NCBI GenBank assembly: GCA_963763325.1
Contig: CAVXOL010000021.1
Span: forward strand, 62,001-126,000
Direction: 5' to 3'
DNA from: JBBECJ01 sp963763325
GTDB lineage: Bacteria > Chloroflexota > Chloroflexia > Thermomicrobiales > CFX8
Length of the DNA: 64,000 nt
The notes below the pieces were generated by a model. That model saw only the letters and a list, made by a program, of their open reading frames with translations. It searched no databases and was not told the DNA's origin. Positions 17,098-26,361 of this stretch are shown here, in pieces. A program made the translations under genes and the position numbers. The number at the start of each line of letters is the position of its first letter. Within the stretch, counting starts at the first letter, position 1.

Positions 17098-17769
17098 CTA
17101 CGAGGGCAACAGCTTCCATTCCCCTTCGGAGACGACTTCGACGGTACCGTCGACCACCTTGATGGCGGTGTCGTCGTCGATTGCGTAGGCCGGATTTGAC
17201 AGGTCTGCGACCCAGCGTTCTGCGGTGGCCAGCGTGTTCTTCGGCAGCATTGGATGTCCCAGGTGCGGGAAGATCGAGAAATCGACCAGGCCGAGCATGG
17301 TATCGTCGCGACCGTTGGGGGACATCCATTCGACGTCCCAGTCCCCGACGCTCGGGGTCATGACCAAGCTCCCGGCGCTCAGCCCTACCCAAACCGCGTT
17401 GAGCGATGGTAGGAGTTCGGCCAGGCCGGACTGCTGCATCCAGTAGTACAGATACCGCGGGTCGCCGCCATTGACGAGGAACACGTCCGTCTCCTGGACC
17501 CACGAGACCCAGCGTTCCCGATCGATGCTGGGTAGTGCAGTCAGTTCCAGCACGCCGACGGACTTCCAGCCCAGTTCGACCATCGGAGTTTCGGGTTGGT
17601 TGCCACTGATGAACCGCCATGCCCCTTCCGGGGTGACCCATGTGTGCCCGTATGACGCGGTGGTAATGCAGAGGGCGTTGGACTCGGCGATCGGTTTGTC
17701 CAGCATATCGACCAGCGCTTGATGGATACTCGGGTTCTTGATCCCTGCGGACGTGAGTAGTAACTGCAT
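17098..17769 (-). CDS. peptidase E (S51)-like dipeptidase
   Basis: 223-residue protein of the class-I glutamine-amidotransferase-like S51 family. VFLVNGGDPRYLYYWM and the nucleophile elbow GLSAGSL (Ser131) are the expected motifs; PHLGHPML may carry the histidine. Family members cleave N-terminal Asp-Xaa dipeptides (peptidase E) or process cyanophycin products. Start at 17769 (MQLLLTSAG) after GAGAGGGCAGG rather than the upstream Met at 17787. Convergent with the MMPL gene, divergent from the AAA-LuxR regulator. Confidence 0.85.
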   Translation of the reverse strand: MQLLLTSAGIKNPSIHQALVDMLDKPIAESNALCITTASYGHTWVTPEGAWRFISGNQPETPMVELGWKSVGVLELTALPSIDRERWVSWVQETDVFLVNGGDPRYLYYWMQQSGLAELLPSLNAVWVGLSAGSLVMTPSVGDWDVEWMSPNGRDDTMLGLVDFSIFPHLGHPMLPKNTLATAERWVADLSNPAYAIDDDTAIKVVDGTVEVVSEGEWKLLPS

Positions 17770-17833
17770 CCTGCCCTCTCTCATCATTGACTTTGAGCCA
17801 CGCTACACTAGCGCGAACGGCATACTAGCATGT

Positions 17834-17841
17834 GTACGTAC
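17834..17841. promoter_or_regulatory. GTACGTAC motif upstream of AAA-LuxR regulator
   Basis: TGTGTACGTACAGAACA lies in the 228-base divergent region between peptidase E and the AAA-LuxR gene. Same core as at 7238, 27341, 39681 and 39694. Confidence 0.4.
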
Positions 17842-17997
17842 AGAACACAAGTTCGCATCAAGAGTAGCCGACGATCCACCTCAAGGCGTGCTGACCAACC
17901 ATCTCCGGTTGCCCGTATAATCATTGTCACGACACCAGATCACCACGACGCCCAACGCTGTCTGCATCGCTCCATCGCACTGGGACGGACGGCATTG

Positions 17998-20900
17998 ATG
18001 GACGAGTTGACGTACGACGCCGCAGCAGACTCCGATCGAGCGCTCATCGTCGGACGGCAGCGCGAGCTGGAGCTGCTCCGACGCAGGTTGGCTGCGATGT
18101 TGGCCGGTCGTGGAGGGGTCGTCCTGGTTGGTGGCGAAGCAGGGATCGGCAAGACGACGCTTGTCGAACTGCTCTGTCGCCAGGCCCTGGAGCGCGGGGC
18201 GCTGGTGCTGACCGGGCACTGCTACGACCTGACCGCGACACCCCCCTACGGGCCGTGGCTGGAGATCACCGACCACTATCAGGCTGGCCCAGGGTTGCCT
18301 GCATTGCCGGATGTCCTCAGGCGCGGCACGGACATCAGCGACCTCTCGAACCAGCTTGAGCTCTTCGATGTGACGCGTTCTTTCTTTGCTAGCATCAGCA
18401 TCTCCCGGCCACTCGTACTGGTGCTGGAAGATCTGCACTGGTCCGATCCAGCCAGTCTGGATCTGCTGCGCTATCTGGCACGCCAGCTGGAACACCTGCC
18501 GATGCTGCTGGTCGTCACCTATCGGGAGAACGAGGTCACGATTCAGCATCCGCTCTATCCGTTGATCCCACTGATCGTCCGTGAAGCAGATACCGAGCGG
18601 ATCGACCTCAGGCAGTTCGCTGACGCGGACGTGCGGGCATTGGTCGACGACAGGTATCGGCTGCCGGCGACAGACGCAGCAGGGCTCACGGCGTATCTGG
18701 TCACGCATGCCGACGGCAACCCGCTCTACATCCGGGAAATGCTCAGGACGCTCGAAGAGGACGGATTCCTCCAACTCCAGGACGGCGGCGACTGGACGAT
18801 CGGCAGACTGGACCGTGGGATCGTTCCGCCGCTGATCCGACAGTTAATCGCTGGTCGGGCAGGCCAATTGAGCGAAGAGACGCGCGGACTTCTGGCCGTC
18901 GCGGCCGTGATCGGGCAGGAAGTAGCAATCGAGCTCTGGAGCGCGGTGACGGCTGCGGGCGATGCGGAATTACTGACGGCGATTGAGGAAGCGATCGCGG
19001 CCAATTTCGTCCGTGCCACGCCGGATGGGGCGAGCGTGCGCTTCGTCCATGCGCTGGTTCGCGAAGCGTTTTACGAGGGGATGCTACCGATCCGCAGGCG
19101 ACGACTGCATCAGCAGGTTGCTGAGCAATTGGCTGCAACACGGCAGCCAAACCTCGATGCGGTCGCGGATCACTTCCAGCGCGCGGGCGATCCACGCGCG
19201 ATCGAGTGGCTTCTCTCAGCCGGGGACCGGGCGTACCGGACCTACGCATGGCGGACGACGATCGACCGCTTCGATGCCGCGGCGCAGTTGATGGCGGACG
19301 ACCCAGCTCGAGCGCAAGAGCGCGGCTGGCTGCTCTATCGGACGGGACGGATGCTGCGGATGTCCACACCGGCGGAAGGCGTGGAGCGCCTACAGGAGGC
19401 CGAGCGCATCGCGCGGGCAACCGGAGACGACGTGCTTGCTGCCTATGCGCTAGCTGACACTGGCCTCGTGCGCTGCTTCACTGGCGATATCCCACGCGGC
19501 ATCCACGAGATGGCAGCCGGCGTTGCGGCGCTGGACGCGCTCCCCGCGGATCACCTCGGTCGTAACCCGTCGATCGCCATCTGGATCGCGGACGCACTGC
19601 GCACAGACGAATCGAGATCGCCAGCGAATGCAAGCGTCGCCGGCGCATGTTCCTCACAACGCTCGACGCGCAACCCTCGCGCTATGGCAGGCGATCGTCG
19701 GACGACACGCCGAGGCGATCGCCAATGGCGAGACAAGCCTGCAGGAGGTTGCTGGCACGTCACACCTGACCGAGGTTGCAGCGGGATTGCTGGGCGATGC
19801 GCACCACGCACTCGGTTTCGCCTATGCCGAACTGGGACGACGAGACGATGCCGATGATGCCTTCAACCAGGCACGCGAGGTCTATCGCAGCTTCGACCAC
19901 CATGAGCTCGTGTCCGGCTCTGCCACACACCACCTGTGGCTGGTTGTCTGTCCTTACTTCGCGACAGATCTCGCCAGGCGCAGATGGCTTGCTGCCGAAG
20001 CTGAAGCCGCGAGAGCACGAGGTCATGGAGCACTGGGCAGGCCGATCTCAGCCGCCTCATCAGGCACGCTGGCACTGATCTACCTTTCGGGCTGGTGGTC
20101 TGAAGCCAAGGAGATGATTGACGCGGGGCTTGAACAGACGAATGCAGGATTGCGCTCCTACGCCCTCTGTGCCCTTGGATACATCGCCTGGGGCCAGGGC
20201 GACTACGAGACAGCCTGGAAGCAAATTCGAGAGACACTCCCGGATGGATCGCGCACCGAGCCAGGCGGTCTCCCCTTCGGTCCGGCACTTGAACTGCAGC
20301 GCCTCGCTGTCAATCTCGCACTCGATCAAGGGGAACTGGATCATGCGCGAGCTTGGCTGGAGGCGCAGGATCGCTGGCTGGCATGGGGTGGCGCAGTTCG
20401 TCGGAAGGCAGATGCTCGACTGCTCTGGGGGCGTTATCACCGCGCGTGCGGCGACTCCGAAGCGGCTCGCCAGGATGCCTCCGACGCGCTACGCCTGGCC
20501 AGCGATCCGGACCAGCCGCTGGTACTGCTGGCGGCTCATCGCTTCATCGGTCTGCTCGACACCCGGGATGGCCGGTTCGCTGAGGCCGAGCGGCACCTTC
20601 AGGAGGCGCTCGCCCTCGCGGACGCCTGCGCTGCGCCGTTTGAACGAGCCTTGACCCTTCTAGCTTTGGCTGAGCTTCGGGTTGCGACCGGGACGGTTGA
20701 CGAGGCGCGTGTTCTGGCAGACGAGGTGCGTTCGGTCTGCGAACCACTTGGTGCGCGACCGACGCTCGCCCGGGTCGATGCACTGCTCGAACACGCTGGA
20801 CAGCAAGCCGGTCGGCCACCCGGCCGGACTCAGCGATCGCGAGGTCGATGTCCTGCGCCTGATCGCCCAGGGGCTGACCGACGCCGAGGTTGCCGAGCAA

Positions 20901-21014
20901 CTCTTCATCGCGCGGCGGACGGTCAACACGCACCTGACATCGATCTACACCAAACTCAATGTCAACTCTCGCGCTGCCGCGACGCGTTTCGCTGTCGAGC
21001 ATGGCCTCACCTGA
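17998..21014 (+). CDS. AAA-ATPase/LuxR-type regulator with TPR region (two frame breaks)
   Basis: Large signal-transducing transcription factor of about 1,000 residues. N-terminal AAA_16 module with GRQRELELLRRRL, Walker A GGEAGIGKTT and Walker B LVLVLEDLHWSD, then a helical TPR-like region (e.g. GDYETAWKQIRETL, GELDHARAWLEAQ) and a C-terminal LuxR helix-turn-helix (LSDREVDVLRLIAQGLTDAEV, NTHLTSIYTKLNV). The frame shifts at about 19620 and again at about 20805, so three frames must be joined; indel errors are likely. Start at 17998 (MDELTYDAA) is tentative because the frame is open further upstream. Such proteins usually sense a small molecule or partner through the TPR part. Confidence 0.82.
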
Positions 21015-21160
21015 CGGCAACCTACGTTAGATAACGTACTCGCTCCCGATCGGCGCTCTCCGGAAAGACACGTCATCTACACGATGTGGCGTCGTCTGGA
21101 AATCCCTATTCTGCATCCATCGACAACGCACTGATGGACAACGGCGAAGGGAGCCAGACA

Positions 21161-21665
21161 ATGCAGGCAACAACCACCAACTCCCGGCAGTTCGGATTCA
21201 ACAAGTTCGGCACGACCATGATGGCCCTCGGCATCGCGGCAGGGATCGCGATCGGCGCGGCGGGTGGAGCGATCATCGACAACCTGCCATCCGTGCGGAC
21301 AAGCGAGACAGCCGATCGTTCTCCCGAAGGCACACAGCAGCGTCAACCAGGGCGAGGGGATGCTCGCCGGTACCTCCGACGTCACGGCAGCCGTTCGCGC
21401 GTACACCGACGATCGACAGGGCGACGGTCTCCTCGGCGGTCACCTGGCCGTCTCCGCGCCGTTCGTCGCGCACCCGTCGCTCGGTCAGGGTGAGGGCATC
21501 ATCGGCGGCCTCGGTAGCGCGGCAGTCCTGAGCCCGGCGGTCAAGGCATACGCTCAGGCCGGCATGGGCGAGGGCTGGGTTGCAGATGGTCGTCCAGCCT
21601 CGACGCGCAGCACGAACCTTTCAGACGGACAGGGCGAGGGCTGGGTTGGCAACGGCCAGCCGTAA
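21161..21665 (+). CDS. membrane-anchored protein with GEG repeats (one frame break)
   Basis: About 167 residues, family not recognised. The ATG at 21161 has an AAGGGAG site. The N-terminal part contains one membrane segment (MMALGIAAGIAIGAAGGAII) and, after a frame shift near 21300-21340, an exposed region with five copies of a short motif: NQGEGMLAG, RQGDGLLGG, GQGEGIIGG, GMGEGWVAD and GQGEGWVGN. Two longer units (SVNQGEG... and HPSLGQGEG...) look like internal duplicates with AAVRAY/PAVKAY in between. It follows the AAA-LuxR gene by 147 bases in the same direction and ends at a strong terminator. Confidence 0.65.
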
Positions 21666-21711
21666 TCCAATCGACCTTCACCCCAATACGCACACAACTC
21701 CTCCTTTCCCG

Positions 21712-21739
21712 CTGGCTACCGGCCCCATCCGGTAGCCAG
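21712..21739 (+). terminator. terminator of the GEG-repeat gene
   Basis: Perfect 11-bp stem CTGGCTACCGG/CCGGTAGCCAG with 6-base loop, followed by TTCTTTGTTGT; 47 bases after the stop. Confidence 0.88.
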
Positions 21740-21786
21740 TTCTTTGTTGTCTCCGGATGAGAGGCAGGCGTTCAGGTGCCGCTCGT

Positions 21787-22293
21787 TCAATCGATGTAGC
21801 GCGTCAGTTCCTCCAGCGGCTTGCGGTCGATGCGGGCGAGGATCGCATCGGGGTCGGTGGCGCGTGGGACCGGTTCGGCAGGGTAGCCGAGCGAGAGGAT
21901 CGTCAGGATGTCGTGGTCTTTCTCGACGCCGAGGATGGCTTTGCAGTCGTCCTTGTTCACCGGCGTGTTCGGACAGGTGCCGACCCCTTGCGACCAGGCG
22001 GCCAGCATCAGGTTCTGCGCCATTCGGCCACCGTCCCAGGCTGACTGACCTTTGAGGACAACGGCGACGGCTGCGACACAGCCACGGACGTTGTCAGGCG
22101 CGGCGACGGTTTCGGCCAGCCGAGCCAGCGTCTCACGATTGCGGACGACGACCATCTCCCACAGTTGCCGGTTACGGGCGCTGCCGGTCGCGCGGCCGGC
22201 GTGCAGGATCTTCGTCAGGACATCGTCGGGGATCGGCTGGTCCGTGTACTTGCGCACATCGCGCTTGCTGATGATGTTCAGGTATGCGTCCAC
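21787..22293 (-). CDS. nitroreductase-family oxidoreductase
   Basis: FMN-dependent nitroreductase-fold protein of 168 residues. The N-terminus (ISKRDVRKYTDQPIPDDVL) and GRATGSARNRQLWEMVVV are the FMN-phosphate binding segments, and LMLAAWSQGVGTC with ILSLGYPAEP form the other half of the site. Starts at GTG 22293 behind GAAGGG. Likely NAD(P)H-dependent reduction of nitro or quinone compounds or a related dehalogenase/dehydrogenase. Stands alone between two oppositely oriented units. Confidence 0.88.
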   Translation of the reverse strand: MDAYLNIISKRDVRKYTDQPIPDDVLTKILHAGRATGSARNRQLWEMVVVRNRETLARLAETVAAPDNVRGCVAAVAVVLKGQSAWDGGRMAQNLMLAAWSQGVGTCPNTPVNKDDCKAILGVEKDHDILTILSLGYPAEPVPRATDPDAILARIDRKPLEELTRYID

Positions 22294-22443
22294 GCTTGGC
22301 CACCCTTCATGTCATGTGTCACTCCAGCTTGCCCGGACAGGATAGCGGATGTCTCCGTTCGGGCTGTCGGATCACTTGCAGGTTGACATCCGGCGGTAGC
22401 GCCTGCATACAGGCAGTAGATTCCCCGGACGGTGGCGAGAGCG

Positions 22444-23859
22444 ATGGACAGGAGCAGCCAGGTGGCAGGACGACAGGCGGAATTGACGGAGATGGCGTTG
22501 CCCGAGTTCGGGTTGCCGGTCGTTGAGCCAGTGATTCCGGCGGCGATGTATGAGGCACGGATCGAGCGGGCGCGCGAGCGGGCGAATGCCGCCGGGTTCG
22601 ACGCGCTGGTGATCTACGGCGACCGCGAGCACTTCGCCAACCTGGCTTATCTGACCGGCTACGACCCGCGCTTCGAGGAGGCGCTGCTGATCCTGTGCGC
22701 GGGACCGGAAGCCAACGCTGTTCGTCGGCAACGAGGGGCTGGTCTACTCGGCCGTCTCGCCGGTCGATCTGGAGCGGGTGCTGTATCAGACGTTCTCGTT
22801 GCCCGGCCAGCCGCGAGACACCAGCGAGCCGCTGGCCAACCTGCTGGCCGACCGCCGGGCTTGGTGGCGCGGGACAGGTGGTTGGCGTGGCCGGCTGGAA
22901 GTATTTCGAGCCGTCCGAAGCCGACGAGGCCGAGTACTGGATCGACGCGCCGGCCTTCATCGTCGATCGGATGCGCTCGACTGGGCTGCGAGGTGCGCAA
23001 CGCCAACCGGCTGCTGATGGACCCCGCCAACGGGTTGCGGGCGATCAACGAGGTCGAGCAACTGGCGCGCTTCGAGTTCGCGACGACGCATTCGTCGCAG
23101 TTCGTGCGCAACGCGATCTGGGGCGTCCGGCCCGGCATGTCGGAACTGGACGCCGTCCCGCTGATGCGGCTCAACGGGCTGCCCTTCTCCGACCACCCGA
23201 TCCTCGTCGCCGGGCGCGAGCGGACCGAGATGTTCATCCCCTCACCGTCCGCCTACGTCCTGAAAGAAGGCGACCCGATCTTCGCCGCTGTCGGTGTCTG
23301 GGGCGGCAACACGGCGAGGGCCGGGTTTCTCGTCCACGACGAGCGCGGACTGGCGACCGGGCATCCGCGATTATGTCGATCGACTCGTCGCGCCGTATTA
23401 CGGCGCGATTGCGGAGTGGTACGAGACGGTCGGGATCGGCGTGACCGGTGGCGAGCTCTGGGAGGTGATCAACCGGCATCTCGGCGATCCGTTCTTCGGC
23501 GTCGGGCTGAATCCGGGCCACCTGATCCACCTCGACGAGTGGCTCTCGTCGCCGATCTTCGAGGGCAGCACGATCCCGCTCCAGTCGGGGATGGCGATCC
23601 AGGTCGATGTGATCCCGATGACGCACAGCGAGTACTACTCGACCAACATCGAGGACGGCATCGCGCTGGCCGACGACGCGACCCGCGCCGAGTTCGCCAC
23701 GCGGTATCCCGAAGCGTGGTCGCGGATCGAAGCCCGCCGTGCGTTCATGCAGGAGGCGCTTGGCATCCGCCTCAAGCCGGAGGTGCTGCCGTTCTCGAAC
23801 ATGCCTGCCTACCTGCCGCCGTACTGGTTTCGCCGGAGCGGGCGATGCGGGTGGGGTGA
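22444..23859 (+). CDS. M24 (creatinase/aminopeptidase P)-fold protein (about five frame breaks)
   Basis: About 470 codons. Readable pieces in order: creatinase N-terminal domain (FDALVIYGDREHFANLAYLT), NEGLVYSAVSPVDLERVLYQ, GWKYFEPSEADEAEYWIDA, then the pita-bread half (RPGMSELDAVPLMRLNG, VGLNPGHLIHLDEWLSSPI, LQSGMAIQVDVIP). The frame changes near 22725, 22858, 22990, 23355 and 23828. The canonical metal ligands of M24 peptidases (the D-x10-D pair, H, E, E) are not obvious, so it may not be a peptidase. Start at 22444 or, more like its family, 22492 (MALPEFGLP). Confidence 0.7.
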   Translation: MDRSSQVAGRQAELTEMALPEFGLPVVEPVIPAAMYEARIERARERANAAGFDALVIYGDREHFANLAYLTGYDPRFEEALLILCAGPEANAVRRQRGAGLLGRLAGRSGAGAVSDVLVARPAARHQRAAGQPAGRPPGLVARDRWLAWPAGSISSRPKPTRPSTGSTRRPSSSIGCARLGCEVRNANRLLMDPANGLRAINEVEQLARFEFATTHSSQFVRNAIWGVRPGMSELDAVPLMRLNGLPFSDHPILVAGRERTEMFIPSPSAYVLKEGDPIFAAVGVWGGNTARAGFLVHDERGLATGHPRLCRSTRRAVLRRDCGVVRDGRDRRDRWRALGGDQPASRRSVLRRRAESGPPDPPRRVALVADLRGQHDPAPVGDGDPGRCDPDDAQRVLLDQHRGRHRAGRRRDPRRVRHAVSRSVVADRSPPCVHAGGAWHPPQAGGAAVLEHACLPAAVLVSPERAMRVG

Positions 23860-23968
23860 GGCTGGGACGATTGTGGTGGTCTCTACTCATTCGAGCGGTT
23901 TGAGGGCGGAAATGTGTGCCAGGGTGGTCGCTGTGGGTTCGTGTGGTCCGTGGCAGGGTTGAGTCGAG

Positions 23969-24022
23969 GGCTCAAGGTGCTCAAGGTGCTCATGTGGTTC
24001 ATGTAGCTCAAGTGGCTCAAGT
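23969..24022. repeat. six tandem 9-base units in a gene-free stretch
   Basis: On the minus strand the units read ACTTGAGCC, ACTTGAGCT, ACATGAACC, ACATGAGCA, CCTTGAGCA, CCTTGAGCC. Similar words (CCAAGGAGG, CCAAGGGGG) recur at 24100-24125. The surrounding 23860-24292 contains no supported gene. Confidence 0.75.
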
Positions 24023-24292
24023 TCATTGGATGAGCCAGTTGGAATGAGCGGGTAAGGCTGCCAAGGTTGCCAACGTGTGTGGACAGGCATGGTCAAGTGG
24101 ACCAAGGAGGCCAAGGGGGCCAGGAAGTTCAGTGGTCGGGTTGGCCTGGTCGACTGTTAAAGGCGGTAAAGAAGCAAAGGCGTTCATCATTGGTGTGTGA
24201 GCGCCTTTGAGGGATCCGGCGGGGAGCAGGGCGAGGCTGTGGCCATCGCCCTACCGGTGAGCGTGTAGAGCGAGTGCCGCGTGCCATAGCCC

Positions 24293-24933
24293 TCAGCCGG
24301 TCAGCGGGAGGCCACACTCGGGGCAGAATTTGGTGCTGGCGCGGGCTTCGGTGCCGCAGCCGGTGCAGGTGGTCTTCGGGGCGAGTGAGGTGCCGCATTC
24401 GGGGCAGAACTTGGCGCCGCCGGTCTCGGCCATGCAGGACGGGCAGCGGGCGACGACGGAGTGGGTGACGTCGATGCCGGTGGTGAGGTCAACGGTGGTG
24501 AGCTTGTCCTGCAGTTGGCGGAAGCGTTCGTCAGCCTGGAGGGCGCCGAGCTCCTGCTCGAGCTTGGGGAGCAAGCGGTGCAGAGGCCGGCCTGCTCGTT
24601 CCAGCAGACGTCGCGGCAGACCCAGTTGCCGCAGCGGTGGCACTGGTGGAAGTACGGGCGCATCTCCTCGACGGCCTTCCTGAGGGCGGCGTCGCGGCCA
24701 GCGCCACGTGCCATGTCAGCCATCTCCTCGACGGTCGATGCGCCGCGTCCGAAGGCGCCGGCGAAGAGGCCGCTGGCGGCGCGGAGCAGCCCGCCACCCA
24801 TCCCGGCAGCGGATTTCTGGGAGCTGCTGCTGTAGCCGTTGCCGCAGCGCTCGCAGTCGAACTCGAACTGGTAGCCGTACTCGGTCGATTTGTCCTGGTA
24901 GTTATCGGTAAATGGGATCATCCCGGTCGTCAT
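24293..24933 (-). CDS. zinc-ribbon domain protein (one frame break)
   Basis: About 213 residues with four Cys-pair knuckles. An N-terminal CERCGNGY sits in an Ala/Gly-rich context, then CHRCGNWVCRDVCW and a CTAC pair, then, after a one-base frame change near 24580, a coiled segment (ALQADERFRQLQDKL) and paired C-terminal ribbons (CPSCMAETGGAKFCPECG and CTGCGTEARASTKFCPECG). Start at 24933 behind GAGGGATGG. Cytoplasmic, probably structural zinc; no enzymatic domain. Resembles uncharacterised zinc-ribbon proteins of Actinobacteria and Chloroflexi. Confidence 0.78.
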
Positions 24934-25080
24934 CGTCCATCCCTCATGGTTACGAACCGCACATCGTCTGGAGGATAGAGGAATGGGTATTGGGGCGCAT
25001 TGACCGTCGTGTCGATTTGTGTCCTGTCCGGATGGACAGCTATCTGTCGCGAGAGGCGAACTACCAGCGTTGAACCGTCT

Positions 25081-25259
25081 CAGAGAACAGCACCCCGTGG
25101 ATGGTCATCCTGAATCGCAGTGAAGGATCGCCTGGCGATGGCTTCAGGTACGGTCGGGGCGGATCAAGCGTGCTCTACATATCATCGCACCGTTGCTTTG
25201 GACGTTGAGCGATCCTTCACTGCGGTTCAGGATGACCATCCACGGGGTGCTGTTCTCTG
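25081..25259. repeat. family-A inverted repeat element, copy 1
   Basis: 179-bp element bounded by 51-bp terminal inverted repeats (25081-25131 and 25209-25259) with one mismatch; the arm contains CACCCCGTGGATGGTCATCC. No coding content. It accounts for most of the gene-free 24934-25377. Related copies at 35431-35645 and a half copy at 51783-51830. Confidence 0.9.
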
Positions 25260-25377
25260 TGGTGATGTATGGGTGGGATAGGTGTCATATGTTGTAATCG
25301 GCGTACAATTGCAGCATCGGTTGATGTTATGTCTGACGGCCGGGCCAGTGGTGGCGGCTGGCTGAAGGGGTGCATTC

Positions 25378-26241
25378 ATGGAGCGGATTCGGCGTAGCTG
25401 GGAGCTTGGCAAGGCGAGCTGGTCGATCATGACGCGAACCCGCAACTGCTCCTGTTTCCGACTGATCGCGGCGATCGCGCTGCTGATCTCGTCGGCGACG
25501 ATTGGTGGCATCGGCTGGGGCGTGATCTACGCGATGGGGCTGGATCTCTCGTCCGAGAGTCAACCAACAACGTGCCGGGCGTCGATCATCCTCGCTCTGA
25601 TCAGCCTGGCCGGGTCGATCGTGACGATCTATTTCAATACGGCGTTGACCGGCGCCGTTCTGCGGCAGATCGATGGACAGACGGCGACGTTGAGCGACGG
25701 GTTGCAGGTGGCGAACTCGCGCAAGCAGGCGATTGTCGGCTGGGCGCTGCTGGTGGCAACGGTCGGACTGCTGCTGGCCGTTATTCGCGACAAGGGCGGC
25801 GTTGCCGGTCGGGTGGTCGCGATGATCGGTGATATCGCCTGGACGCTGGCGACCTTCTTCGTCGTTCCGGTCCTGGCGACCCACAACATCGGCCCGATCG
25901 ACGCGCTGAAGGAGAGCGGACGACTCTTCAAGCGCACGTGGGGTGAGCAGGTGGTCGGCAACGCCGGGATCGGCCTGTTCGCGTTCATCATCGGGCTGCC
26001 GTTGGTGCTCGGCGCGATCGTCGTCGCTGGGCTTGGCTTCGCGACCGGCTTGATGCCAGTCATCGTCGTGACGCTGATTGTCGCAGGGCTGCTGATCGGG
26101 CTGGCGGTCGCGATTGGCTCGACACTGAGCGGGATCTACCGGACGGTGCTGTATCGCTGGGCGACGAGTGGCGAGGTCGCCGAAGGATTTCCGCAGGAGG
26201 CCGTCCGCGGTGCGTTCGCGCCGAAGGGCGGGAGTATTTAG
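25378..26241 (+). CDS. DUF6159-like membrane protein
   Basis: 287-residue integral membrane protein with about six helices (AAIALLISSATIGGIGWGVI, ALLVATVGLLLAVI, FAFIIGLPLVLGAIVVAGL, VVTLIVAGLLIGLAVAI). The N-terminus SWELGKASWSIM and mid-region ALKESGRLFKRTWGEQVVGN match the DUF6159 pattern. Residues 20-30 (RTRNCSCFRL) look wrong. Shifting the frame over about 25440-25465 gives NPQLLLFP, the expected family text, so two compensating indels are inferred. Start at 25378 after GAAGGGG. Function unknown. Confidence 0.75.
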   Translation: MERIRRSWELGKASWSIMTRTRNCSCFRLIAAIALLISSATIGGIGWGVIYAMGLDLSSESQPTTCRASIILALISLAGSIVTIYFNTALTGAVLRQIDGQTATLSDGLQVANSRKQAIVGWALLVATVGLLLAVIRDKGGVAGRVVAMIGDIAWTLATFFVVPVLATHNIGPIDALKESGRLFKRTWGEQVVGNAGIGLFAFIIGLPLVLGAIVVAGLGFATGLMPVIVVTLIVAGLLIGLAVAIGSTLSGIYRTVLYRWATSGEVAEGFPQEAVRGAFAPKGGSI

Positions 26242-26244
26242 CGG

Positions 26245-26333
26245 CGGGAATCGGGAATCGAAATTCGGGGGGTGGTTAGAGCCGATGTCCTCAACGACAG
26301 AATCATCGTTCCAGTCTCGATTCCCGATTCCCG
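26245..26333. repeat. family-C inverted repeat, copy 1
   Basis: Perfect 17-bp arms CGGGAATCGGGAATCGA and its complement, 55 bases apart, directly between two genes. Arms are built from a doubled CGGGAAT word. Second copy at 58153-58262. Confidence 0.8.
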
Positions 26334-26361
26334 AACAGACGGCCCAGGATGGAGAAACACC

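Noticed and set aside
19600..20820. Programmed ribosomal frameshifting in the AAA-LuxR gene
   Set aside because: No slippery heptamer or downstream pseudoknot was seen, and many unrelated genes in the window show the same kind of shift.
23969..24022. CRISPR-like array
   Set aside because: Units are 9 bases and directly tandem without spacers; no cas genes.
25081..25259. Insertion sequence
   Set aside because: Long terminal inverted repeats, but too short for a transposase and no frame inside; described as a non-autonomous repeat instead.
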